Positions 1 through 7,670 of a stretch of DNA of 18,568 nt are shown piece after piece (the stretch's first letter is position 1; every line of letters begins with the position of its first letter). This DNA comes from an uncultured Pseudogracilibacillus sp. (lineage in GTDB: Bacteria > Bacillota > Bacilli > Bacillales > Amphibacillaceae), in NCBI GenBank assembly GCA_937974845.1, contig CALJVC010000127.1:1-18568 (forward strand). Direction: 5' to 3'. The position numbers were made by a program, and so were the translations under genes. Below the pieces are notes generated by a model. It saw only the letters and a list, made by a program, of their open reading frames with translations. It had not been told where the DNA came from and did no database searches.

Positions 1-33
1 TATATATCTATTCGAGGTGGGATGATGACTTGC

Positions 34-72
34 AAAAAAAAAAGAGGTATCCTTTTCCTTTGAATGGATACC
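34..72 (-). terminator. Rho-independent terminator of mntR
   Basis: On the minus strand a 7-bp stem (46-52 with 66-72, GGTATCC/GGATACC) with a 13-nt loop is followed by a run of ten T (complement of 34-43). It lies about 30 bp downstream of the mntR stop codon and so ends that transcript. Confidence 0.85.
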
Positions 73-102
73 CTGTTTCATATCGTTTATTTAAACATAT
101 CC

Positions 103-543
103 TTACTTCGTTTCGTCCTTATTGGCCGATTCGTTACGGGCTTGGATTTTTTTTAAGTCTAAGATTCGTTGCTCGTCCTCTTTAAAATACTCAACTAAAT
201 CGGTAATCCGATCGATAGCATTCCAACTAAGATGATGTTCTATACCTTCTACATCATCGTAAATAAGCTCTTCATCGACTCCGATAATTTCTAAAAATTC
301 TTCTAATAAGTCGTGACGGTCCACTAGTCGCTTTCCGACCTTTTTGCCTTTATCCGTTAAGATAAATCCACGATATTTTTCATAATGAACGAAATTTTCT
401 TTATCTAGTTTCTGAATCATTTTCGTCACGGTGGACGGATGAACAAGCAAGGCCTCGGCTAAATCCGTCACCCGGGCATAGCCCTTCGTCGATATTAAAG
501 AATAAATTTGTTCAATATAATCTTCCATCGTTGGTGTTGGCAA
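103..543 (-). CDS. mntR: Manganese-responsive transcriptional regulator MntR (DtxR family)
   Basis: MntR represses manganese uptake genes and activates efflux genes when Mn(II) is bound. The 146-residue protein has an N-terminal winged helix (about residues 1-70) and a C-terminal dimerisation domain. All metal ligands known for B. subtilis MntR are at the same numbers: D8, E11, H77, E99, E102 and H103, with the motif GIEHHLSWN around 100-108. The start is a TTG: a GAGGGG Shine-Dalgarno lies about 8 nt upstream, and it gives the family's usual N-terminus (MxTPxMEDYIEQIY), whereas the first ATG, at codon 6, lacks its own site. No SirR-type SH3 extension is present, as in other Bacillus MntR proteins. 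It is a single-gene unit with its own terminator. Identification is by remembered similarity across the whole length. Confidence 0.97.
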   Translation of the reverse strand: MPTPTMEDYIEQIYSLISTKGYARVTDLAEALLVHPSTVTKMIQKLDKENFVHYEKYRGFILTDKGKKVGKRLVDRHDLLEEFLEIIGVDEELIYDDVEGIEHHLSWNAIDRITDLVEYFKEDEQRILDLKKIQARNESANKDETK

Positions 544-590
544 AGAGTTTACCCCTCTTCATTAAGTAGTTCAACTTTGTTTCTCATCTT

Positions 591-619
591 ATCATACCGT
601 GTTCATGCCAATTATACAA
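591..619 (-). promoter_or_regulatory. Possible mntR promoter
   Basis: On the minus strand a TATGAT -10 (591-596) lies 17 nt from a weak TTGTAT -35 (614-619), about 50 nt upstream of the mntR start. A second TATAAT (611-616) exists nearby without a good -35. This is inferred from sequence only. Confidence 0.35.
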
Positions 620-671
620 GGAAAGCTACAAGAAAAGCATCTTTGTTGAAGGAAGGAAAAAATGTTGCTCC

Positions 672-1550
672 CTACTCCTTCTTATATAGTTTCCTATGAA
701 CATCTTTCACCGTTTCTACAAAGGCTTTTAAAGCCGGTGGAATATGAGGATCATTACGGTAAATAAAAACGGTCGTTATTTTACTATATTTCTCTGGTAA
801 AGGATAACAATCAATCAATCCTTTTGCTTCATAATCTTTGATTGCAGCATAGGGAACGTAGGCAATTCCTAATCCAGAAATAACAGAGCCTAAAGTCGTC
901 TCTAAAGTACCTAGCTCCATAACCTTGGTCGGAACAATTCGATGGTCATATAAATATTCATCCAATTTAGCTCGATAGCCGCAACCATCACTAAAACGAA
1001 TAATTGGCAATTGCATAATATCTTCAAAGGAACGGTTTTTCTTTCCGCTAATAATGACTAAGTTTTCATAAAAGACATCGACTTGATGTAAAGAGGGATC
1101 CTTAGCAATCGCCTCCTTTGTGACAAAGGCACCATCTAACTCATACTGTAACACCTTATCCTTCAGTTCCGCCGTTACACCTGTCGATAAGGTAAGGTCT
1201 ACATCCGGATAACGTTGGGCATATTGAGATAAAATAAGAGGGAGCTGAATGACCGTTTCGACAGAAGCAATATTTAATTTTCCAACAGGGTTACTTTCGT
1301 TCTTTGCTAGCGCCTTCATTTCATTAGCAAGGGATAGTATTTGCTGGGCATAGGGTAATAACTGCATTCCTTCTTTCGTTAAAGTCACCCCTCGTTGATG
1401 ACGATGAAATAACGGGGTCGCTAATAGTTCTTCTAGCTTTTGAATTCGCGATGTAATGTTTGATTGAACATAGTTTAAGCGTTGAGCTGCTTTACTAAAG
1501 CTACCTTCTTGCGCAACGGTTTGAAATATGTATAAGTCTTTAATATTCAT
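672..1550 (-). CDS. LysR-family transcriptional regulator
   Basis: This 292-residue protein has the standard LysR layout. The N-terminal winged helix-turn-helix covers about residues 1-60 (FSKAAQRLNYVQSNITSRIQKLEE, with the conserved A, S and R/K-L positions), followed by a linker helix and a periplasmic-binding-like effector domain from about 90 to 290 (SDGCGYR near 185 and GLGIAYVP near 230). An AAGGAG site precedes the ATG. It is divergent from an EamA-type transporter, with a LysR operator in the gap, so it most likely controls that transporter and itself. The effector cannot be read from the sequence. The fold resembles the CzcR/YofA-like branch, but I do not assign a symbol. No clear terminator separates it from mntR. 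Confidence 0.93.
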   Translation of the reverse strand: MNIKDLYIFQTVAQEGSFSKAAQRLNYVQSNITSRIQKLEELLATPLFHRHQRGVTLTKEGMQLLPYAQQILSLANEMKALAKNESNPVGKLNIASVETVIQLPLILSQYAQRYPDVDLTLSTGVTAELKDKVLQYELDGAFVTKEAIAKDPSLHQVDVFYENLVIISGKKNRSFEDIMQLPIIRFSDGCGYRAKLDEYLYDHRIVPTKVMELGTLETTLGSVISGLGIAYVPYAAIKDYEAKGLIDCYPLPEKYSKITTVFIYRNDPHIPPALKAFVETVKDVHRKLYKKE

Positions 1551-1560
1551 CCCTATCTCC

Positions 1561-1587
1561 TTATCACTTTTAATGATAACTGTTATC
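1561..1587. promoter_or_regulatory. LysR-type operator (ATC-N9-GAT) in the divergent gap
   Basis: The sequence contains ATC (1563-1565), nine bases, then GAT (1575-1577), the classical LysR/NodD box that also satisfies T-N11-A. It overlaps a second perfect inverted repeat, GATAAC-T-GTTATC (1575-1587). The pair sits 11-37 nt upstream of the regulator's start codon and upstream of the transporter, as expected for autoregulation and control of the divergent gene. Confidence 0.65.
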
Positions 1588-1599
1588 TTTTAAATTCAT

Positions 1600-1628
1600 T
1601 TTACATGATACGACATCTATAGTTAAAT
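1600..1628 (+). promoter_or_regulatory. Weak candidate promoter for the EamA transporter
   Basis: TTTACA (1600-1605) is separated by 17 nt from TTAAAT (1623-1628), about 40 nt upstream of the transporter start. The poor -10 would fit a promoter needing a LysR activator bound just upstream. Confidence 0.35.
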
Positions 1629-1669
1629 GATATACAGAGAAATTTTCAGAAGATTGGAGACATAGAAGT

Positions 1670-2626
1670 ATGAGGAACTCTATTTTTATCGGCGCATTGC
1701 TAGCGGCGATTGCAAGCATTTCTTGGGGAGCGATGTTTCCTGTCGCCAACCATGCCTTTCAATATATCAGCCCCTTTTACTTTACGTTAATTCGTTACAT
1801 ACCAGTGGCCATCATTTTAATTATTTTACTTTATTTTATCGAGGGAAAAGAAGCCTTTAAATTAGAAGGTAAAGGGGTACAACTATGGTTTTACGGTACG
1901 ATGGGATTTACAATTTACAACTTGTTTATTTTCTGGGGACAGGATCTACTCGGTGATCCCGGTGTACTCTTGGCTTCGATTATGGAAGGGTTAGCTCCGA
2001 TTATATCGATTCTCATCGTATGGATCATTACTAAACAACGCCCTTACCTCTTTACAATTGCAACGATTATCATGGCCTTTATCGGAGTTTTTATCGTTGT
2101 TACTAATGGGGATGTATCTTTGTTATTCGGGTCAAAACGTTTTATTCCTTTACTTATTTTGTTTTTAGCAGCAGCCGGTTGGGCTCTATATACCTTTGGT
2201 GGTTCTCAATTTGATGGTTGGTCTGTTTTACGCTATTCTGCCTTAAGTTGTTTATATGGAACTGGAACGGCAACCCTTGTCGTCTTAATCTTTACCGGTT
2301 TAAAAATGATTGAAGTACCAACCTTAGCGGAAGTTTATGCGGTTCGTTACAATATGTTATTTATGATTTTCCTCCCAGGTCTATTCGCCCTTTTATTTTG
2401 GAACAAGGCTGTCGTTATGCTAAAACCGATTAATGCTATTTTATTTATTAATTTAGCACCAGTTACGACCGTCGTCATTCGTCTTATTCAAGGTCATTCT
2501 ATCTCTGTTTATGAATATACTGGGGTTTTTCTCGTCGTTCTCGCTATCGTATTAAACAACATGTACCAACGATATATTATGAAAAAAGAAGAAGAGAAAC
2601 TGAAGCAAAAGGAACAATTGGCTTAA
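1670..2626 (+). CDS. EamA-family (DMT superfamily) transporter
   Basis: This 318-residue integral membrane protein has about ten hydrophobic helices arranged as two repeats of the five-helix EamA module (roughly residues 5-145 and 155-300). It opens with the characteristic AAIASISWGAMFPVAN, and the second repeat begins near the AAAGWALYTFGG segment at about 168. A charged cytosolic tail of Lys/Glu ends the protein. Family members export or import small metabolites such as amino acids, purines or nucleotide sugars; the substrate cannot be told here. A GGAG site lies 10 nt before the ATG. It is divergent from a LysR regulator, the usual pairing for an inducible drug/metabolite exporter, and it shares a bidirectional terminator with nrdJ. 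Confidence 0.92.
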   Translation: MRNSIFIGALLAAIASISWGAMFPVANHAFQYISPFYFTLIRYIPVAIILIILLYFIEGKEAFKLEGKGVQLWFYGTMGFTIYNLFIFWGQDLLGDPGVLLASIMEGLAPIISILIVWIITKQRPYLFTIATIIMAFIGVFIVVTNGDVSLLFGSKRFIPLLILFLAAAGWALYTFGGSQFDGWSVLRYSALSCLYGTGTATLVVLIFTGLKMIEVPTLAEVYAVRYNMLFMIFLPGLFALLFWNKAVVMLKPINAILFINLAPVTTVVIRLIQGHSISVYEYTGVFLVVLAIVLNNMYQRYIMKKEEEKLKQKEQLA

Positions 2627-2637
2627 GATAAACCATC

Positions 2638-2674
2638 AAAAAAACGCCTAGGTTAATATTGACCTAGGCGTTTT
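2638..2674. terminator. Bidirectional terminator between the EamA gene and nrdJ
   Basis: A perfect 13-bp stem (AAAACGCCTAGGT at 2641-2653 with 2662-2674) encloses an 8-nt loop. A-rich and T-rich flanks on the two sides give U-tails for both converging transcripts. Confidence 0.92.
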
Positions 2675-2681
2675 ATTTTCT

Positions 2682-5246
2682 TTATAAACCGCATTTTAAT
2701 TGGGCGCCACAACTTGTACATGTATTACAGCCACCGACTTCCGCCACGTGCCCACTCCGACAAACCGGACAACGGTCACCGACTTCTGATCCGATCGTAA
2801 CATTCGTATGTTCTAATTCCTGAATCGTATCCATCAAGACGACCTTGGGCTGTTTATCTAAACCAAGCTCTTCATCGAAATCATCTTCAAAGCTTAACTG
2901 TTCTGCCTTTAAGGTAAGTACCTGGGAGTCACGGCTACCATCAACATAGACCGTACCACCCTTCGCACCACCTTTATATAAACGGCGGTAGACCTTTTCT
3001 ACTTGTTCGACGGTATAGCCTCTTGGAGCATTTACCGTCTTCGAAATAGAACTATCTACCCAACGTTGGATAACACATTGGGTATCTGCGTGCTCTTCTG
3101 GAGATAACTCCATCGCTGTGACGAACCAATCTGGTAAATGATCCTCATCAACTTCTGGATGTTCTTGTAAATACTCTTCGAGAATTTTTGCATTAACTTC
3201 AATAAATTTACCAAGTCGACCACTGCGGTAATAAGAGAAAGAGAAGTAAGGTTCTAAACCTGTACTTACACCGACCATCGTTCCTGTAGAACCTGTCGGG
3301 GCAACGGTGAGTAAGTGAGAATTTCGGATACCATACTTAAGGATGTCTTGACGAATATCCTCTGGCATACCCTTCATATAACCAGTATTAATAAAAGCTT
3401 CCCGTAAACGTTGGGTTTCTTCCTCTGTATCTCCTACTAAGAAAGGGAAACTACCTTTCTCTTTTGCTAATTCGATCGAAGTACGATATGCCGTCGTAGC
3501 AATCGTTTTAAATATTTCATCGACTAATTTATTTCCTTCTTCCGAACCATAACGAGTTTCCGTATAAATTAATAGATCGTGTAACCCCATTACTCCAAGA
3601 CCTATTCTTCTTTCGCCGAGGGCTTGGGTTTTATTTTCAGGTAAAAAGTACGGCGTCGCATCGATGACATTGTCCTGCATTCGTACACCCACGCGTACTG
3701 TTTCTTTTAGCTTCTCATAATCAACTTTCTTATTCTCTCTATCCGCCATATTAGCTAAGTTAATAGCTGCTAAATTACATACAGAATAAGGAGCTAAAGG
3801 TTGTTCTCCACAAGGGTTCGTTGCGACAACCTTTTGTCCATAAGCTTTCGCATTAGTCATATCGTTCGCATTATCGATAAAGAAAATACCTGGTTCTGCT
3901 GAATACGTAGCACAAATATTAATTAAGTTCCAAAGCTCTCTTGCCCGAATCGTCCGATAGGTTCGCACGCGATAGCCCATCTTCTCCCACTCTCGGACAT
4001 CCCCTACTTTGTGCCATTTTTCATTATAAATTTTCATTTCTTCTTCCGTATAGTTTTCAACATCCGGGAAACGTAAGGCGAACTCTTCATCCTTTTCTAC
4101 TGCCTCCATAAACTCCTTCGTTAAAGTAACCGAAATATTTGCTCCGGTTAAAAAGTCTGGATTATGAACAGAATACGTTCCACCTTCACGAAGCTTCTCT
4201 TCCGCCTCTCGCATAGCTGCTGGCGTAAAGCCTCCCATTCCCGGCATATGCTTATAGTTTACGATACCTTGATAAAGATCTTGTTCAGTTTCAGATAGAG
4301 GTTCGAATTTTAATTTTTCTTTAGCTAAGGTTCGAATTTGTTCATCGTTCGTATTTTCGATTAAATAACGTAAAATACGTGGGTTCTGCATTTTAGAAAT
4401 GATAAACTCAATAATATCCGGATGCCAGTCCGCTAGCATAATCATTTGGGCTCCTCGACGACTTCCTCCTTGTTCTACCAAATGAGTCAGCTTAGCAATG
4501 TCGTCTAGCCAAGAAACCGAACCCGATGACTTCCCATTCACTCCCCTTGCCAGCGTATTGCGAGGGCGTAAGGTCGAACCATTCGTTCCTACTCCACCGC
4601 CTCGAGACATGATCTCCATCACTTGTTTACGGTGTTCCGATATACCTCCCCGTGAATCTTTAACAAAAGGCATGACATAACAATTAAAGTAGGTTACCTC
4701 TGTGCCAGAACCCGCTCCATAGAGAACTCTTCCTGCTGGTACGAAGTTTAGGGAAGAAAGTTGTTCAGCAAACTTTTTAAAGGACTCTTTTCTTTTTTCT
4801 TCTGTCTCCTCTACTGCTGCTAAACCTTTTGCATTTCGTAATGCGATTTGTTCATAAAAAATCTCTAACGGTTTATCGATGACATCTAAATCCCGTTTGA
4901 TTATTCCTGTTTTAGCTTCTTCTTCATCTTCTAAGACCGAACGGAACTCCTCTGCAATGAGTACCTCTGCTTGATTTTGCTCACGGTCAATCGATTGAAT
5001 AAATCCGTATCCTCGAGCTGGAAAGCGTGGGTCTTGTTTTATCGTTAAAACAACAAAATCGCCCTTTTTTAACGTCTTTTTCTCTGTATCTTTAAACGCA
5101 TAGCGATCTAACATAACTAAACGTGAAACACCTTCATGCCTAATATGCATGTCCGGCGTAATTGGATGAACTTGTGGAAATTGGGCAATATCCTTATTCA
5201 ATGATTCGATATCAATTGACATTTCTCTTTCTAACGTCATCGACAT
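2682..5246 (-). CDS. nrdJ: Class II (adenosylcobalamin-dependent) ribonucleotide reductase
   Basis: NrdJ reduces ribonucleotides to deoxyribonucleotides using a thiyl radical made from coenzyme B12, independently of oxygen. In this 854-residue protein the catalytic core carries the redox pair C189 (FNCYVMPF) and C490, and the radical site NPCGE at 477-481 (C479). The 11-residue spacing of C479 and C490 is that of class II enzymes. Also visible are the glycine loop SRGGGVGTNGS near 214 and PTGSTGTMVG in the C-terminal half. The C-terminus is a Cys-rich zinc-ribbon/shuttle tail (C826, C829, C840, C843, C846, C852). No ATP-cone is seen, and no intein interrupts the motifs. An AAGGGAG site precedes the ATG. 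It stands alone, and the upstream palindromes suggest NrdR control. Family and cofactor class are secure; diphosphate versus triphosphate preference is inferred from family. Confidence 0.96.
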   Translation of the reverse strand: MSMTLEREMSIDIESLNKDIAQFPQVHPITPDMHIRHEGVSRLVMLDRYAFKDTEKKTLKKGDFVVLTIKQDPRFPARGYGFIQSIDREQNQAEVLIAEEFRSVLEDEEEAKTGIIKRDLDVIDKPLEIFYEQIALRNAKGLAAVEETEEKRKESFKKFAEQLSSLNFVPAGRVLYGAGSGTEVTYFNCYVMPFVKDSRGGISEHRKQVMEIMSRGGGVGTNGSTLRPRNTLARGVNGKSSGSVSWLDDIAKLTHLVEQGGSRRGAQMIMLADWHPDIIEFIISKMQNPRILRYLIENTNDEQIRTLAKEKLKFEPLSETEQDLYQGIVNYKHMPGMGGFTPAAMREAEEKLREGGTYSVHNPDFLTGANISVTLTKEFMEAVEKDEEFALRFPDVENYTEEEMKIYNEKWHKVGDVREWEKMGYRVRTYRTIRARELWNLINICATYSAEPGIFFIDNANDMTNAKAYGQKVVATNPCGEQPLAPYSVCNLAAINLANMADRENKKVDYEKLKETVRVGVRMQDNVIDATPYFLPENKTQALGERRIGLGVMGLHDLLIYTETRYGSEEGNKLVDEIFKTIATTAYRTSIELAKEKGSFPFLVGDTEEETQRLREAFINTGYMKGMPEDIRQDILKYGIRNSHLLTVAPTGSTGTMVGVSTGLEPYFSFSYYRSGRLGKFIEVNAKILEEYLQEHPEVDEDHLPDWFVTAMELSPEEHADTQCVIQRWVDSSISKTVNAPRGYTVEQVEKVYRRLYKGGAKGGTVYVDGSRDSQVLTLKAEQLSFEDDFDEELGLDKQPKVVLMDTIQELEHTNVTIGSEVGDRCPVCRSGHVAEVGGCNTCTSCGAQLKCGL

Positions 5247-5321
5247 GACTTATCGCTCCCTTATTTCAAAAATTATATTATGTACTTGAGCTATTAATAA
5301 TGTACACAATTCTACAGATAA

Positions 5322-5367
5322 AATCAATATCTTGATAAAAATTTCACAGAAAAACTATATATAGTTT
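5322..5367 (-). promoter_or_regulatory. Tandem NrdR boxes upstream of nrdJ
   Basis: Positions 5352-5367 are a perfect 16-nt palindrome (AAACTATATATAGTTT) that matches the NrdR-box consensus acaCwATATATwGtgt at 14 of 16 positions by my count. A degenerate copy at 5322-5337 matches about 10 of 16 and keeps the C-A-A-T-A-T core. Box starts are 30 bp apart, close to the near-integral-turn spacing of known paired NrdR sites. A possible promoter (TTGATT, 17 nt, TACATT on the minus strand) would overlap the proximal box. The gene-free gap 5247-5557 holds these boxes, the rhodanese promoter and a short inverted repeat. I see no cobalamin riboswitch in it. Confidence 0.7.
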
Positions 5368-5482
5368 CGTACATTCAAAGACAAAAAGCAAAACTTACGA
5401 AAACAAGGGAAACAACTTTAGATAAAAAATCACAACGTCACCTATTATAACAAACAAAATAAAAAATGAAATGTTTATTCAT

Positions 5483-5511
5483 TTGTAAATTAGAACATTT
5501 AAACCTATAAT
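5483..5511 (+). promoter_or_regulatory. Promoter of the rhodanese gene
   Basis: TTGTAA (5483-5488) is separated by exactly 17 nt from a perfect TATAAT (5506-5511), about 47 nt upstream of the start codon. An inverted repeat AAATGAA-N7-TTCATTT (5464-5484) ends inside the -35 and may be an operator. Confidence 0.75.
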
Positions 5512-5557
5512 GAGAATTGCGGAGAAAGTTCATTAAAGATATTGGGGGATTATAATC

Positions 5558-5956
5558 ATGAACGGATGGTACATACTACTAATCCTAGTACTCGCCTTTA
5601 TTGCCTACTATTTATTCATCTATTTTCGTCAACGAAAGTTTTTAACCTTTCTTACTCAAGATGAATTTATCGAAGGGTATCGTAAGGCTCAATTAATCGA
5701 CGTTCGGGAACCGGACGAGTTCGAAAAAGGACATATCCGAGGTGCGCGGAATATACCTTTTACACAATTTAAACAATCTTTAGCAGCCATTCGACCAGAT
5801 AAGCCAGTTTACTTATATTGTCAAAACATGAGTCGGGCAGTTCGAGCAGCCCATATTTTACACAAACATAATTATGAAGATATTAACGTCCTACAAGGCG
5901 GTTTTAAAAAATGGACAGGAAAAATTAACACAAAAACTAGGTTACAAAGATATTAA
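5558..5956 (+). CDS. yqhL: Membrane-anchored rhodanese-like sulfurtransferase (YqhL type)
   Basis: This 132-residue protein has one N-terminal membrane helix (about residues 4-24) followed by a single rhodanese domain (about 30-125). The CH2A-like motif RGARNIP is at 61-67. The catalytic cysteine is C88, opening the six-residue active loop CQNMSR (88-93), and a VLQGGFKKW motif closes the domain. Rhodaneses carry a persulfide and move sulfane sulfur between partners; here the domain is tethered to the membrane, probably facing the cytosol. A GGGGGA site precedes the ATG by about 9 nt. The stop codon lies in the loop of its own terminator. The match to Bacillus YqhL rests on length, membrane helix and neighbourhood. 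Confidence 0.92.
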   Translation: MNGWYILLILVLAFIAYYLFIYFRQRKFLTFLTQDEFIEGYRKAQLIDVREPDEFEKGHIRGARNIPFTQFKQSLAAIRPDKPVYLYCQNMSRAVRAAHILHKHNYEDINVLQGGFKKWTGKINTKTRLQRY

Positions 5957-5975
5957 TTTGTAACCTAGTTTTTTT
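5932..5975 (+). terminator. Terminator overlapping the rhodanese 3' end
   Basis: A 17-bp perfect stem (5932-5948 with 5957-5973) begins inside the coding sequence, has the stop codon in its 8-nt loop, and ends in a run of T to 5975. Confidence 0.93.
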
Positions 5976-6048
5976 ATGTATCTTTTTCAACAACTTGAAC
6001 AATCTATAAACTAAGTACAAACTCTTTTATATGAGGGTGACCCGAACG

Positions 6049-7668
6049 ATGATTAAATATATAGGAGATCAAACCTTTAGCCAATCATTAAACCAAGCTT
6101 TAGAACAACAAAAAGATTTAACGAACTGGCCCTTATTTTCCTTACTTTATAAATATAAAAAAGAAACGGCGATACAAAGCTTTACGACTTTGCGTGCCCT
6201 CGATTACTTACCCCATGTAAAATTTTTACCCCATCAAGTAAAAGCTGCAGAACGGGTGATTCACGACATGCATGGACGGGCAATCTTAGCAGACGAAGTT
6301 GGTCTAGGAAAAACAATTCAAGCAGGTTTAATTTTAAAAGAATACTTGTTACGTCGCCTAGTTAAGCGTGCTCTAATTCTCGTTCCCTCCTCCCTTATTA
6401 ACCAATGGGTAAAAGAACTATACGAAAAGTTTTATATCCAAGTTACTCCCTATCGAAAAAATTATCGCTGGGAAGACCAAGCCCTTATGATTGCATCGAT
6501 CGATTTAGCTAAACGTTCTCCCCATAAAGAAGAAATTTTAAAGCTCGATTATGACTTGCTCATTGTTGACGAAGCCCATCGCTTAAAAAATAAGGAAACC
6601 CTTAATCACCGCTTTATTCGTTCGATTAAGAAAAAATATTGTCTACTACTTACGGCTACACCAATACAAAATGATATTATGGAATTATTTAATCTCGTAT
6701 CTATTATTAAACCAGGTTTGTTAGGGGATTATGACAGCTTTAAGAAAAACTATGTAAAAAAGAACATTTCCGAAAAAGTAATCCAACAGTTAATTCAACG
6801 AGTGATGATTCGAAATCGTCGAAAAGACACTGTTGTCGATACTGTAGAAAGAAAGATCGAAACCCTTTGGCTATCATTTTCTGAAGAGGAACAACGCTGC
6901 TATGATGCATTAGCACAAACCTTACAAAAAACGCCGGCCCTATCCTCTATGGTTTATTTAAAAGAACTCTGCTCCTCGAGAGAAGCTTGCTACCTTTCCT
7001 TACAAAAATCTAATAACAAAGCCTTGCAGGAAAAATTACCACAGCTCCTATCGAAAATTGAAGCCCTACCCCATCATCAAAAGGCGATTAAACTCGTGGA
7101 AAAAATTAAAGAAATTGGTTCAGAAAAAATTATCGTCTTTACCCAATATCGTGCAACACAATATTATTTACAATGGTTTTTACAGACCCACAATATACCG
7201 GCTCTATCTTTTTATGGTGGTTTAAAGCGGGGGCGTAAAGAATGGATTACCCAATTATTTAAAGACCATTATCAGGTACTTATCGCAACGGAAGCTGGGG
7301 GCGAAGGAATCAATCTACAGTTTTGTCACCATATGATCAATTACGATCTTCCTTGGAACCCTATGCAGATTGAACAAAGAATCGGGCGAATTCATCGGTA
7401 TGGTCAAAAAAAAGATGTAAAGATCTATAATTTTGCAATTAAAAATACTATCGAAGAACAAATCGTTAAGCTACTATATGAAAAAATCGATATTTTCGAA
7501 AAGGTAATCGGTAAGTTGGATGATATTTTAGAAAGACTTCAAATTAAAAGTATCGACCAAGAAATGGCAGAAATATTTAACAACTCCTCCTCAATTGGCG
7601 AAGCAAAGGTAAAAGTCAGCCATTTTTTAGAAGTAATCGAAAACCTAGCTGAAAACAAAGGAGTGTAA
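6049..7668 (+). CDS. yqhH: SNF2/RapA-like superfamily II helicase (YqhH family)
   Basis: This is a DNA-dependent ATPase of the SWI2/SNF2 group, resembling bacterial RapA/HepA and B. subtilis YqhH. The start at 6049 is chosen because GAGGGTGA (6033-6040) lies 8 nt upstream; an in-frame ATG at 6031 overlaps that site and has none of its own. In the resulting 539 residues, motif I is ADEVGLGKT (about 81-89), motif II DEAH (174-177), motif III LTATP (about 202), motif V ATEAGGEGINLQ and motif VI QRIGRIHRYGQ in the second RecA domain. RapA's N-terminal Tudor-like domains are absent. It is followed after 2 nt by yqhG, so the two are translationally coupled and probably act together, but the cellular role is unknown to me. 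Confidence 0.93.
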   Translation: MIKYIGDQTFSQSLNQALEQQKDLTNWPLFSLLYKYKKETAIQSFTTLRALDYLPHVKFLPHQVKAAERVIHDMHGRAILADEVGLGKTIQAGLILKEYLLRRLVKRALILVPSSLINQWVKELYEKFYIQVTPYRKNYRWEDQALMIASIDLAKRSPHKEEILKLDYDLLIVDEAHRLKNKETLNHRFIRSIKKKYCLLLTATPIQNDIMELFNLVSIIKPGLLGDYDSFKKNYVKKNISEKVIQQLIQRVMIRNRRKDTVVDTVERKIETLWLSFSEEEQRCYDALAQTLQKTPALSSMVYLKELCSSREACYLSLQKSNNKALQEKLPQLLSKIEALPHHQKAIKLVEKIKEIGSEKIIVFTQYRATQYYLQWFLQTHNIPALSFYGGLKRGRKEWITQLFKDHYQVLIATEAGGEGINLQFCHHMINYDLPWNPMQIEQRIGRIHRYGQKKDVKIYNFAIKNTIEEQIVKLLYEKIDIFEKVIGKLDDILERLQIKSIDQEMAEIFNNSSSIGEAKVKVSHFLEVIENLAENKGV

Positions 7669-7670
7669 GG

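Noticed and set aside
508..699. Plus-strand 63-codon frame between mntR and the LysR gene.
   Set aside because: No ribosome site, low-complexity composition, and overlap with the mntR start region on the other strand.
2682..5246. Possible intein in the long ribonucleotide reductase.
   Set aside because: All active-site motifs are uninterrupted and the 854-residue length is normal for this branch of class II enzymes.
5247..5557. Cobalamin riboswitch upstream of the B12-dependent nrdJ.
   Set aside because: I looked for the conserved B12-box core on the nrdJ strand and found none. The region is plain AT-rich sequence with the NrdR-like palindromes.
6031..6048. Earlier ATG start for the helicase.
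   Set aside because: The six extra codons consist of the ribosome binding site for the ATG at 6049, and no site lies upstream of 6031.
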